This document shows, piece by piece, positions 48,946 through 59,369 of a DNA stretch of 64,000 nucleotides. The notes below the pieces were generated by a model. The model saw only the letters and a program-made list of their open reading frames with translations. It had not been told where the DNA came from and did not search any database. The DNA is from Irpex lacteus (Eukaryota > Basidiomycota > Agaricomycetes > Polyporales > Irpicaceae): positions 124,001 through 188,000 of the forward strand of contig MQVO02000010.1 of assembly GCA_001986395.2 (NCBI GenBank), read 5' to 3'. The position numbers and the translations under genes were made by a program. Position 1 is the first letter of the stretch. Every line of letters starts with the position of its first letter.

Positions 48946-49737
48946 ATGGACAATCCTGGAACTTGGAACCTCTTTCCTCTCCTCACGAAGCCTCCTCCCA
49001 AGGACATTGATCTCGACTCACTGCCAGAGCAGAGATCCTACTACCAGGAATTCAAAAGATGCTACGATGAACTGATGGTTTTCGTTCGCTCCGTCGCCAA
49101 GGCCGACCATCCCTCTGTCACGATGAGGGCCGGTTATCAGAAGCTTGGAGAAATTCACTCATCATTATGCAAACATCTGGCAGACCTCAGGCGCAGCTAT
49201 ATGTGCAATGCTTCACCTGAAATAATCAAGCATTTCAAGGCCATGGAGTGGATATCAAAGAATACAAACAATACGTCGTTACATCGATTGGTCCTTCCGG
49301 GAGACATGTCAGAGGGAGACTTTCTTGGCCACTTCGTCCAGGCTAAGGATTCCTATCGACTTATGCGGTATTTTATTCGATGCGACGAATACAACGACGG
49401 CGAGAGATTCTACAGGATGTGGCTGGTAAATTATCAAACACTACTCTGCTCTTACGGAAAGTGGCAGAAAGCACAACTCTCCAAGACCTCTAATGAATCT
49501 CGAGCACTGCAGCCCTCTTCCTCCCCTAGCGTTCCACCAGACTCGCAGTTAAGCTCGGAAGCACGTCGTATCGAGGCCATCATGGACGCTCTGGCAGAGT
49601 GTACGAAGTGGCGCCAACACTCTGCCTCTGCGAATACCATTGAACTCTGGGAAGAAGGGAGTATACTCCATGAGGGGTTCAATGGTGGTATGCCACCTGA
49701 CAGTCCGATTCCGTGTTGCCACCCAGAGTCATCTTAG
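48946..49737 (+). CDS. Hypothetical protein, 263 aa, intronless
   Basis: ATG at 48946, downstream of a good TATA box and CT-rich leader; stop at 49735-49737. No signal peptide or membrane segment. The sequence is mostly alpha-helical and Trp/Tyr-rich (YYQEFKRCYDELMVFVRS, FYRMWLVNYQTLLCSYGK), with a Ser/Pro-rich insert (PSSSPSVPPDSQ) and a final Cys/Pro-rich tail. No family recognised. An intronless gene of this size stands out among intron-rich neighbours but resembles the 133-aa ORF upstream in being intronless and Trp-rich. True coding is likely from promoter layout and length. Confidence 0.6.
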   Translation: MDNPGTWNLFPLLTKPPPKDIDLDSLPEQRSYYQEFKRCYDELMVFVRSVAKADHPSVTMRAGYQKLGEIHSSLCKHLADLRRSYMCNASPEIIKHFKAMEWISKNTNNTSLHRLVLPGDMSEGDFLGHFVQAKDSYRLMRYFIRCDEYNDGERFYRMWLVNYQTLLCSYGKWQKAQLSKTSNESRALQPSSSPSVPPDSQLSSEARRIEAIMDALAECTKWRQHSASANTIELWEEGSILHEGFNGGMPPDSPIPCCHPESS

Positions 49738-50354
49738 GAGACCAAAGCTGGGTTGACATCACCGAGCAAGTACTTGCGCCGTGCCATCCTAGGTCTTTGG
49801 ACGGATGCTGTATGAGAACATTGAATGCCACAATGATTAGAGTTCGACGTTTAGCTATCATCTCAACTTGAAATTATATATCTAAATGATCCAATTTATC
49901 GTCCATGATAGGCAAATAAAGTCCTACGGCGACGTAACTAAGCACATCTACTACTAGAGTGGTTACGTCCTTATAGCTAACCAAAAGATGAATGTGCATC
50001 TAGTCTAAATCTAGACCCAAGACAGAACAGGCATGTACAACGCACTTTCCGAGTCACCTCGGACAGAAGACAGCCAAGGTAATCAGAAGCACATATCTTA
50101 TTCGTACGTGGACATGGATGACGGGAAGTATGTGCAGGAAGGAGTGAGGGGTGATGAGGGGAATGATGGGAGTAAACAATGCTAGTGAAGCGTGGGAGGT
50201 GCATGCGTTTGTACGTGAAAGAAAAGATCGTCAACATATACAAGGGAAGTCCATGGGAGTTCTGTGCAAGCACTGAACAAGTATAGTTGTAGGTTTTGTG
50301 GGCCATAGTGTGGCGTCGAGACATCGAAGGTCTTAATGAGTGATGATCGTCTCA
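49738..50354. other. Intergenic between convergent orphan genes
   Basis: 3' regions of the 263-aa gene and the 164-aa gene on the opposite strand. Nothing else seen. Confidence 0.4.
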
Positions 50355-51052
50355 TTAGCTCTTCAGATCCAGCTTGCGTTTCCTCCACCGTAAGCTGCGA
50401 CGCATGGCAAACGCAAACTCCTGTTCATGGGAAATAAAAAATGACGTAAGATTTCACGCTCAAAGATGGCACACGACAAAATGTGCACGCACGACGACAA
50501 GATCTGTGATGCTTCTGCGCCGCACAAGCATGGGTTTGTCAGGATGGGGAGATGCAGAAAGTTGATACCCTTCTCCCTCCGTGCTGGGGCTGACGGCCGT
50601 GGTGGACTCTATATCGCCGTCCTCGCCCTCACCCTCGAGGTCATACTCGTCCTCTTCGTCTACGACAGACTGTGGACACATTAGCAAGGAAATGGGGAAA
50701 ATGAAAGCATCCGCGTTTACCAATGACAAACTGGCCCGATTGTCATACCTCATGTCTATAGTTTTCTGTATTACAAGCAGAAAACGTGTCACATTCATGA
50801 GCGGTGGTTCCAGTGTTCTCCAAGATTTGTGCATACGATACTCACCATCAAGTCTATTTCCTGGCCTTTTCTCGGAAGCTTTCGTCCATAGGGATGGTAT
50901 CGTCCACAGTACGATGAACGATAACTTGGCAGTCGGCTCGAGCTCGGGAGCGGTTGAGGCGAAGGTGAACGAGTCTCGCCACAACCCAAGCTAATACCAG
51001 CACTCGACATAGCAGACACAGCAGGACGTTCGTGAAAAGTGCTGGAGGACAT
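50355..51052 (-). CDS. Hypothetical protein, 164 aa, with acidic centre and basic tail
   Basis: Model: complement of 50355-50420, 50493-50669, 50721-50765 and 50846-51052; all joins are phase 0 with GTGAGT, GTAAAC and GTGCGT donors. The N-terminus is Ser/Pro-rich; exon 3 has an acidic run (VVDEEDEYDLEGEGEDGDIE) followed by MLVRRRSITDL, and the last exon is basic (AMRRSLRWRKRKLDLKS). The RRRSI piece resembles a basophilic kinase site (inference). A CT-rich leader just upstream supports the chosen ATG. No family recognised; probably soluble and regulatory. Confidence 0.55.
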
Positions 51053-53438
51053 GCCGCCGGAATGTGTCCAACGGACGGTAGAGGTCTTTTGGGACAAACC
51101 CTGGGAAGTGACCTTGACCGTGAGGGCCCAAAGTTCAGGAAAGGTGGTGCAAGGTGAAGCCGAGAGGGAAAGATAGAAAGAGAGGGAGGTTAGCGAGTGA
51201 ATGAGGAAGGGGAAGATCAAGAGAGGAATAGGCACAACGTATGTCAAGATTTGAATGAGAGGAGCGGAAGGTCGGATATCAAGGCGAAAGATGACAAGAT
51301 GAGAGAGGATGATCAGCAGTTGAGCGACGAGCCAGATGCTGCTGTTCAAATGAATTCGAGGGCGGTGGGGCCCGGAGACGCGGCCAGATTAGGTGTGTGT
51401 TCTACAGCTGCTTCTGTCGGATAAGCTAGTCCGACTAGTGTTACTTGACAGCTAACCACTGTCCCCTGGCGCAAACTACTGAGCAATCTTGGTCATAGTC
51501 ACAGCAAGGGAGACACGAAAAGATTTCAGAGCAAGTTTTCGAGGGCCCCTCGTCGTATTAAGCATAGACTGCAGGGCCGAAGGGGGGATACACCCGTGGG
51601 ATGAGCTGAGTTTTACGTCTCATCGGTGATGGACGCCAGATGTCCGCCGGTCCTGGCCTGGTCGTGTGCGTCTAGAGCAGAAGTATCCAAACAAGGCGTG
51701 TTAAGACGGCCCTAAGCGTTGAGACTGACTCGGCGTGTGTGAACTTCGGATATGCCTGCCGCCCATTGTTGTCAGCCAGACGAACCTAATGGTAGAGTTT
51801 CCGGATGCCGCAGCCGTGAGATAGCGGCGCCGAGGGAAGACTGACTGGTTAGACGGAAGGCGTGAAACGACCCCCGAAAGCTTGAGTGTAGCCACCATCT
51901 TCGAGGAACGTCTAGTCATGTCAGCCAAGGAAACGACAGGATCCCAGGAGTGTGGAGCCTTTTCGTATGTTTCTTGTTGGGATGTCCGAATCGGGGATGC
52001 GCTGGTAGAAAGGTGACATCGACGAATGGTCGACTGAGCTTCTTACCTGGAAACAGAAGAGAGCATCATGCTTGCTATCTCACCATCGAGCCGCATTTTG
52101 ATATCTTCTGCGGGGAAGGTTGTCTATGACATGCGTTCATTGACCTTCGCCGCACCGAGGAGACACGAGAGCGTCCGTAATTTCACCGCGATATCCAGGA
52201 AGATGCCAATATTCTGCTCGAAGGAAATTCAACCACAGGGCTCTGTGAGTGATTCATGCTGATTGCGGTGTTCGCTGATCACATCATGTTGTTAGTGTGC
52301 GCTAGCACTGGTAGATGTGATAGGTATCGTCGCACAGCAGCAAAACGGTCAGGACGAACCTGGCCGTGCGCATTTCTTGATGGGCGTTGTGCACGTACCA
52401 GAAAAGCAATACTATGACGTCCATCGACATCATACTCTTCGCATGAACATCGCAAGCGTGTATACTAAACTGAAAATGGCAGTGAATTACCACCACCACC
52501 ACCACCGAGAGGAAAAATCGAAACATACCGTTGAACAGGCACCGAACATACATACCCTGGTACGCACTCCACTGCAACGTGTGTTACAACTTGGACTTTC
52601 CGGGGTGCCTAGTTCGCAGGCACGCTAGCAGGTGAGGTGTACCGGCTGGATGGCGGTGAAGGGTTTGATAGTGTTCTCGGGAAGAAGAATACACCCACAG
52701 CAACACATACGGACCTCTTGATCAGAAGAGCCTCAAGGTACAGCAGGGTTGCAAGATTTTTTAGAGTTATCTGGCTAGTAGTGGACTTTTGCCACCGTAG
52801 GATTCGCCACCAAGCCCGTGTCCGAGTCCATGAGCTCTTGGTGTCATTCTATGGCAATTTGTAGAGGCGTCCGGAATAGCTATGCCTGGAAATCCCGAAC
52901 ACGCCCCGTAAAAACGCGTTGGACAAGTCACAAGGTTACAGCGACATGAAGGAGCAGGACGAAGACTCGGACGGCGCTGAACGAGCGGAGGAGTTTTGAC
53001 CGGAAGGAGAAGAAGGTACCGACCAACGCCCTCTGATCGGATTGACCGCCGCGGCCGGCAATATTGTTATCACGCTAACCCTGAGATCATCTTTGTGGCC
53101 AGCCAACTTGAACAACATCTCACGATGGTCTCCCACAAATTTACTTCCTGTGAGTCGAGTGGCTCGTCCGTCTGTTTACCCCAATTTCACGCAGGGTTGG
53201 AAGCCCTTACAAATGCACCTAACCACGGTGCAGCCCACTGGTCGCTTTACATTCAAGTAAAGATAGACACTCAAACGAGCGACTGACGGACTACAGACGC
53301 GTCGGTACTCGTTCCGAGCGCAAGGTGTCGCAGAAGTACAGATGTGACATTTACAGCAATGTGTTTACTTTACATTTCAATCGAGTTCATGGGCCACGCT
53401 ATACACATTCCACTGTCCGTTCATACTTCATACAAAAT
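51053..53438. other. Unresolved region, possible fragmented minus-strand gene
   Basis: On the minus strand several splice-like edges and short open pieces occur between about 52700 and 51480, for example a frame reading ALWLNFLRAEYWHLPGY with SPRCGE, a CAG|GTAAGA donor at about 52050, and a frame with SMLNTTRGPRKLALKSF. They could not be joined into one consistent reading frame without stops, so either a gene with unusual splicing or a decayed gene is possible. No family was recognised. Confidence 0.3.
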
Positions 53439-54684
53439 TTACATGAACTTGCTCGCCTACCAAGCCCATGTATCAGTAAACCTTCACCATCCTTAACTCT
53501 GACGAAGAGATGACACTCACCAGACCCATAAGTCCACTCAGTCCTCCACTATCACCACCACCGGTAGTGCCACTAAACTTCGACTGCACAAGCAGCTTCA
53601 TAACAGTCATAGCAGCGCCGTTGACCGCGTCCTGCTTGTTTCCAGACGATGCACCACCAGCGCTGTCGAAGAGCTTCGTAGCTTCGGCCATGGCGAGGGA
53701 GATGAGCTGGGATTGGGAACCTCCGCCACTTCCGCCACTGCTTCCTCCACCAGTAAACTTCTTCAAGACCTGGACAAGGAGGTATCAGTATTGAGTTGTA
53801 GGCGCTAGGATGACCGCATCGGTGATGAGGTTACGCACTTGCATAGCAGCGGCGCTGCCCATGGAGGTTGCGCTCATACCAGAGGGACCGCTGCCGCCGT
53901 AAGCCTGCTGGTGAGCAGAGGTGACGTGCTCCTCGTTGAGAGGGCGTTCATGCTCCTCCTACACATAGCAACAAAAAGTATAAATAACTTGTGGGTGAAG
54001 GGAAGGTTTGAGGATGCGTACCTGGTGGTTGCCCAAGAAGCCCAAGGCAGAAGAGAAGAGCGAGCGATCGCCGGATCCCTCTTGAGCGGCCTTGTTAACG
54101 ACTTCGTCCTCGTTGACTAAACATTCAACGATTATTAGTTTGATGGATGGTATAAGCAGAGAGTAGCAATATCAACTCACATTGAGGGCGACCTGCAGAG
54201 TTTCCTCCGCCATATCCCTGGCCTCCACCGTAGCCCTGGCCTCCACCATAGCCCTGTCCACCACCCTGACCACCACCATAACCTTGACCACCACCGTAGC
54301 CTTGACCACCACCTTGACCTCCTCCGCCATATCCTACCTGCTGGTTATCTTGGTATCCTTGACCACCGAATTGCTGGCCTCCTCCTCCCTGGTATCCAGG
54401 AGGGGGACGGTTATCAGGAGAGTTGTACTGGGGTCCACCTTGGACGCCATAACCCCCTACAAGCAAATGTCAACGAAGATCAGCAGAAGGGAAATGAAGG
54501 AGTAGAGATCGCGCACCACCTCCGCCGCCAGAAGACTGTTGCTGCTGGTTGACGTTCTCCTGGCTGTGACTCTCCAAGAATTCCTTTCCGAGTTTGATGA
54601 AGTTGTCCTACGCGCATAGATCAGGGAGATCAGGGGCTATCGCGTCAAGCTAGAAAAATGGATAGGAGGGGGTGTGCTCACCAT
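53439..54684 (-). CDS. Beta-flanking protein (beta-fg), conserved fungal protein flanking matA
   Basis: Model: complement of 53439-53456, 53521-53769, 53839-53958, 54022-54116, 54181-54456, 54517-54607 and 54682-54684; 283 aa. The start is a bare ATG exon followed by a 74-nt intron, then DNFIKLGKEFLESHSQE. Family marks: GDRSLFSSALGFLGNHQ, EEHVTSAHQQAYGG, LISLAMAEATKLFD, and GNKQDAVNGAAMTVMKLL; the last exon gives the conserved end ASKFM. A Gly/Tyr/Gln-rich repeat tract (GGGQGYGGGQ units) occupies about residues 60-110. The protein is of unknown function but is a standard syntenic flank of HD loci in Agaricomycetes. Here it is about 9.5 kb from HD1, with other genes between. Confidence 0.92.
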
Positions 54685-55734
54685 GGTGTCTGAAAGATCT
54701 GAAAATTGGTTACTGAAAGAACAAGAGGGTGGAGACCTTTATATTCGTTGCTCTCTCAGGCTGCAGTGGCAATACACTGGTGCCTGTCGGGCGATGCCGA
54801 TCATGACTTCATCTCATATCTACCGGCTTCAGTGAGCGGCGTTGCGCAGCCTTCGCGCATCGATATACTCCGGTGCATGTGGATGGATATTCTTGGGAAA
54901 ATAACATTTGGCTGTGTGTGGTAGATAGCTGAAATGCTCTTGGATTGACTCGACACGGAATACTGAGGGTCTGAGGAGGATGTAGACAGTAGATGCTGTG
55001 TGATGTAATCGCGAAAGATCAAGGGCAGAAATCTGGGCTGCTCAACCCTCCATAAATACAAGGAAATGTAACATGACAATTTATTTCATGCATCTACGAG
55101 ATTACGAGGAAAATATGCACATTACGACATTGGCGAAGTGGTACAGACTTTGAAACACGAATGTCACGTCACGCATGCGTAGAGCGACTGTGACATCCGT
55201 GACATGTCGCGCATACATATAGGCGCCTCTTTGCGTTACCGGTTTCCCCCCAGCCACCATGTGCATGAGGGGCTTCGAAGAACATTAATCTTGGTGAGTA
55301 CGATGACTTTCTTTCTGGTAGTATATACTTTACGTTTGGATGTATTGCTGAGACATTGCTGAGACATTAGGTTGTAATGTCAGTTTCAATCGCAAACATA
55401 TATAATGCATGGTTCGCTGGAGGTTGAGCAACAATTAGTGAACGGTACGGATACAAGAACTCATAGTAAAATTAGAGTCGAATCTCTCTACAGGAAACTC
55501 GAGCCCATAACGTTCTGATTTCTCATACAAAGCATACACCTTCAGGTGAGGTCAGCTCTGCGAGCAGCCTCTCCTAACCAAGCCCGTCTCGGTACGCGAG
55601 GATCAACCAACAGTGAGTTATATTGCATCGTCTATCCGACACACAGCACAATACCATACTTCCCCTGACAATAGCATCAGCCCAAACAACGGTGAGCCTG
55701 TCATATAATACGCACCAGCTACGAACAGCCTAAC
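54685..55734. other. Intergenic between beta-fg and the EthD-like cluster
   Basis: About 1 kb with the beta-fg promoter and an AT-rich tail. Contains short repeats of GAGACATT near 55352-55370. No gene seen. Confidence 0.45.
54736..54743 (-). promoter_or_regulatory. TATA box of beta-fg
   Basis: TATAAAGG read on the minus strand, about 52 bp upstream of the ATG at 54684. Confidence 0.5.
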
Positions 55735-56448
55735 TTACTCCTTCCTGAACTCATTATGCAGAGCGAACAACCTGAATTCCACCTTATTGCAGAGTTCATT
55801 CAGAACTCTCAACGTCCACTCCGACTTGAACTTGTCCAGCTCCTCCTGCGAGCCAGCCACCCCAACATGCGAGTACTCGTGTATCGCTAGGAACTTCCCC
55901 GGAGGCGTCTGGTTCTTCGATCCCTCAACTCCAGCCCTCGCCCACTCCTTCAAGACATATCTCCGAGTCCTCACCCATCCGCTGAACTCCTTGGCAACGT
56001 GCGGGATGTGCTCTTCTTCGTACCACCGCGCGATCTCATCCTCCGTACCAGGCTTAGGATCTATCGTGACAAAATGCGCGAAGGGCGCAGGCTTCATCGG
56101 ATCGTATAACGCGCTTGGCTTAGGAAGCCTGTTGTTTCCCTTATGCGCCTCGTACACATATCTCTCAAAAATCTCTACGCCACCGGAGAGTTGTTTGTCT
56201 TTCTCGGTGGGGTTTTGGGCGAGAGTGGTGTACGGCGGCTTTAGGGTATCTTCGTACGAGTCGACTTCGTAGACCCCCACCCAAGTGGGCTTCTGGTTAT
56301 CGATGGCCTTCCAGCGCGTGCATTTCTGGAAGGCGGGGATGGCGAGGCGAGGTGGAATGTGATCCTTGTCAGCCCAGTCGTTGTACTCGGCCTCGCTGAC
56401 GGTGGGGCCGAGTTCGACGTTGGCGACGATAAGGCTAGTAAGGGGCAT
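55735..56448 (-). CDS. EthD-domain-like protein 1, dimeric alpha/beta barrel, two-domain
   Basis: Intronless, 237 aa. Two ferredoxin-like halves are visible. The first has EYNDWADKDHIPPRLAIPAF and TRWKAIDNQKPTW. The second has HFVTIDPKPGTEDEIARWYE, EEHIPHVAKEFSGWVRTRRY and a KFLAIHEYSHV strand. The repeated W-Y/A-x-x-x-H-I-P pattern is the EthD/dimeric barrel hallmark. Members bind or modify small organic ligands; activity of fungal copies is mostly unknown. First of four tandem copies, all on the minus strand. No signal peptide, so probably cytosolic. Confidence 0.8.
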   Translation of the reverse strand: MPLTSLIVANVELGPTVSEAEYNDWADKDHIPPRLAIPAFQKCTRWKAIDNQKPTWVGVYEVDSYEDTLKPPYTTLAQNPTEKDKQLSGGVEIFERYVYEAHKGNNRLPKPSALYDPMKPAPFAHFVTIDPKPGTEDEIARWYEEEHIPHVAKEFSGWVRTRRYVLKEWARAGVEGSKNQTPPGKFLAIHEYSHVGVAGSQEELDKFKSEWTLRVLNELCNKVEFRLFALHNEFRKE

Positions 56449-57176
56449 ACTGGTGAGCTTGGTAGCCTGAGAGTACTATGGTTCTTGAGACTGATGCATC
56501 TGTAGGGCCTAATATATACTAGCACATTTCCGTCGAGAATTGTGGCGTGTAAGAGCGCTCCGACCTATAGCTCGGTATCCCTCGCCTATGTGAAGCTCAA
56601 TGTCAGGTTTAGTCTCTCCACAACTTGAACAGGCTACAGGTTGGCGTGCATTAGTAAGCTTCTGTAACATGATGAATGATGCCTTTTGACGTCCAGTTTA
56701 CCCACAGGTCTCTAAGCTTCGGACAGTAAGCATTTATAAGCATTCAAGATGGACGTGGAACTCGTGCACTTCGAAGAATGCGCTATGTCTCGACTTGCAC
56801 AGCCTTCGGACTTCACGCATCGCGACCGACTGAAATCCCGAGGGTCTTGCTCAGATCCTGACTAGAAGACATGATACAATTCTAATCATACACACGCGGA
56901 GTTTACATCTTCTCGCACTTCTGGCCCTGTACAATCCGAACCTGACCTCCTGACCTCTTGTCTTCTAGGTCTCTCAACATTTGCGCAGTCTGGATCCCTT
57001 TCCTTGTCGCCGCATCCTCCTGTCACTTTGAGCTCGTCTGCCACCTGCACCGCCAACTACTCTTGCACAGGCGTCTCGTACAAAACACCGGTCGAGATTT
57101 ATTCTGTGCAAGGAAATTGTCAGCGCGACAATGGTACCATTACGAACGTATACGTACAGGAGACGAGATTTCTGAC

Positions 57177-57893
57177 CTAATCCTTCCTAAACTCCTTATG
57201 CAGCGCGAACAACCTGAACTCGACCTTATGATTGAGCTCAGTCAGAACTCTCGTCGTCCACTCCGTACTGAACTTGTTCAGCTCCTCCTGCGAGCCCGCC
57301 ACCTCAATATGTGCATACTCGTGAATAGCAAGGAACTTCGGCGGCGGCGTCTGGTCCTTCGACCCTTCGACTCCTCCCCTCGACCATTCCTTCAAAATGA
57401 ACCTCCTACTCCTGATCCACCCACTGAACGACCGGGCCATATCAGGAATGTGCTCCTCCTCATACCACTTCGTGATCTCCTCCTCCGCGCCAGGCTTGGG
57501 ATCCATGGTGATGAAATGCGCGAACGGCGCGGGCTTCGTCGGGTCATATAAGTCGCTCGGCTTTGGGATCCTCATGTCGTTCCCCTCGTAAGCCTCGTAC
57601 ACGCATCTCTCAAACGAGGCGGCGCGGCTCAGGAGGTCTTTCTCCCTATCGCTGTGAGTCTCGTTCATGGTGGTCAACGGTGGCTTGTTGATGTCTTCGT
57701 AGGCGGCAACATCATAAGACGCTACCCAAGTTGGTTTCTTGTCGTCAACGGCCTTCCAGCGTATGCAGTTCTGGAAGGTTGGGAGGGCGAGGCGAGGGGG
57801 GATAAACTCATTCTCGAGCCAGTCACGGCACTCAGTTTCGCTGACATTGGGGCCCAGTTCGACGAATGCGATGATACACCCGGGGAGTGACAT
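57177..57893 (-). CDS. EthD-domain-like protein 2
   Basis: Intronless, 238 aa; ATG at 57893 was chosen because it aligns with the starts of the other copies and follows a TATAAATA box. Closest to copy 1: FVELGPNVSETECRDWLENE, IRWKAVDDKKPTW, then KPAPFAHFITMDPKPGAEEE, WYEEEHIPDMARSFSGWIRS and KVEFRLFALHKEF. The first half has WLENEFIPPR in place of W-x-x-x-x-H-I-P-P-R, so it has lost the usual His. Function otherwise as for copy 1. Confidence 0.8.
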   Translation of the reverse strand: MSLPGCIIAFVELGPNVSETECRDWLENEFIPPRLALPTFQNCIRWKAVDDKKPTWVASYDVAAYEDINKPPLTTMNETHSDREKDLLSRAASFERCVYEAYEGNDMRIPKPSDLYDPTKPAPFAHFITMDPKPGAEEEITKWYEEEHIPDMARSFSGWIRSRRFILKEWSRGGVEGSKDQTPPPKFLAIHEYAHIEVAGSQEELNKFSTEWTTRVLTELNHKVEFRLFALHKEFRKD

Positions 57894-57946
57894 GTTAGTG
57901 GGCCTGTCGACTGGTGTGTGCCTTGAACCCGGCACTTACACCAAGG

Positions 57947-57954
57947 TATTTATA
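57947..57954 (-). promoter_or_regulatory. TATA box of EthD-like copy 2
   Basis: TATAAATA on the minus strand, about 54 bp upstream of the start at 57893. Confidence 0.55.
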
Positions 57955-58342
57955 TTTTCAGGAGAAGCGACATCGGGGTATGTGACGCCCTTAGCGTTTC
58001 CAGCAGTGTCCGTATCATTCGTCTGGCGTATATGCTTTGACTGACCGCGTCCAGCTCGAGGTGGTGCCATGTTACAATTGGTTATACCTGACGCTTAACC
58101 TCTTGGTAAGTGGCGTTTATTCAATTCAAAGATTGGTACCTGACAATAGTGGTGTAGCTACATTGCAAAAAGCTCCTACAAGCCGCAGTAAAATGTATGG
58201 ACACTTGAGATGAGGAGAGCGCCACCCATGGCCTGTTCGGTACGTCCATCGAATAAGGTCTCGTAGAGACTAGTAGCCCTAAACAATTTGCATACCGCCA
58301 ATACACTATGCAGAATCGGAAGTACGCATTACACTTCAAATT

Positions 58343-59038
58343 TCACTCCTTCTCCCACTTTCTGTATAGCTCAACAAACCTAATCTCCCTCCTCGTCATA
58401 ATCTCAGCCCGAACCTTCAACGTCCACTCAGTCTCAACCCTCTTCCTCGCCTCCTCATCTTCCCGCCACTCCAAGCCCATATACTCATGCACCGCCAACC
58501 ACTTAGGCACAGGCGTCTGGTCCTTCGAACCCTCCGCACCTCCCCTCGACCAATCCCTCAACACGAACCTACGGCTCCTGACCCACCCAGGGCGCGTCGA
58601 GATGGCTGGAACATGGTCCTCGTCGTACCACTTGTGAAACTGTTCCTCTTCCTCTGGCTTGATATCAATCGACACGACCTCGGCAACTTTCGCCTGCTCC
58701 TCCTTCGACTTCGGGAACTTGTCGTTTCCCTCGTAAGCCTCGTATGCTCTCCTCTCCATCGTCTCGACATCCTTCAGGATCCGTACTTCGCGCTCGCTTT
58801 GCGTGTTGAAAAGCGCGGTATACTGCGGGTCTGAGAAGCCCTCGTACGATGTGAGGTCGTATGAAGCCATCCAGGTTGGCTTCTTGTCGTCGATGGCTTT
58901 CCAGCGGGCGCATGCTTGGAAAACGGGGAGTGCAATGCGGAGAGGTACGTGTTCGTTGTCGTACCAGTCGTTGAACTCGTCTTCAGTGACGTTTGCGCCT
59001 GATTCGCTGAAAGCGAGAAGGAATGCTGGTAAAGGCAT
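58343..59038 (-). CDS. EthD-domain-like protein 3
   Basis: Intronless, 231 aa. Halves: EDEFNDWYDNEHVPLRIALP with ARWKAIDDKKPTW, and VSIDIKPEEEEQFHKWYDED with HVPAISTRPGWVRSRRFVLR. Both halves keep W-Y-D-x-E/D-H-V-P. Compared with copies 1 and 2 the middle linker is shorter (KFPKSKEEQAK) and the last strand ends EIRFVELYRKWEKE. It groups with copy 4. Confidence 0.8.
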   Translation of the reverse strand: MPLPAFLLAFSESGANVTEDEFNDWYDNEHVPLRIALPVFQACARWKAIDDKKPTWMASYDLTSYEGFSDPQYTALFNTQSEREVRILKDVETMERRAYEAYEGNDKFPKSKEEQAKVAEVVSIDIKPEEEEQFHKWYDEDHVPAISTRPGWVRSRRFVLRDWSRGGAEGSKDQTPVPKWLAVHEYMGLEWREDEEARKRVETEWTLKVRAEIMTRREIRFVELYRKWEKE

Positions 59039-59369
59039 GTTGGTGTGGCAGCGACGGTTCTGAGAGTCGAAAAGGTGTGAAGCACAACGTTAGTGGTAAC
59101 TTATAGGATACTCTCATGGTCATCTGCTTTGGCGTGAGTACAAGGTATGTATATAAGGTTTGCTATGAGTTCGGAATGACGGAGGAACGGAGACAAGGTG
59201 AGTTTCATTCACATACATTGACAGGTGGTGAGGACGAGAAGTCCCTTGAAGACGTTGAAAGAACTGGCGTTGTTAACTTGCACAGACCATGTCTGGCCAC
59301 CCTAGTACGGAACGTTTCTGAATAATCATATTATACATTTACATATGCGTATGTCGCTCTCCTACTCTC

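Noticed and set aside
50795..51349. A minus-strand frame with two apparent membrane helices
   Set aside because: The hydrophobic part is a pyrimidine-rich leader; the 164-aa gene starts at 51052 within it and uses the same frame only after its own ATG.
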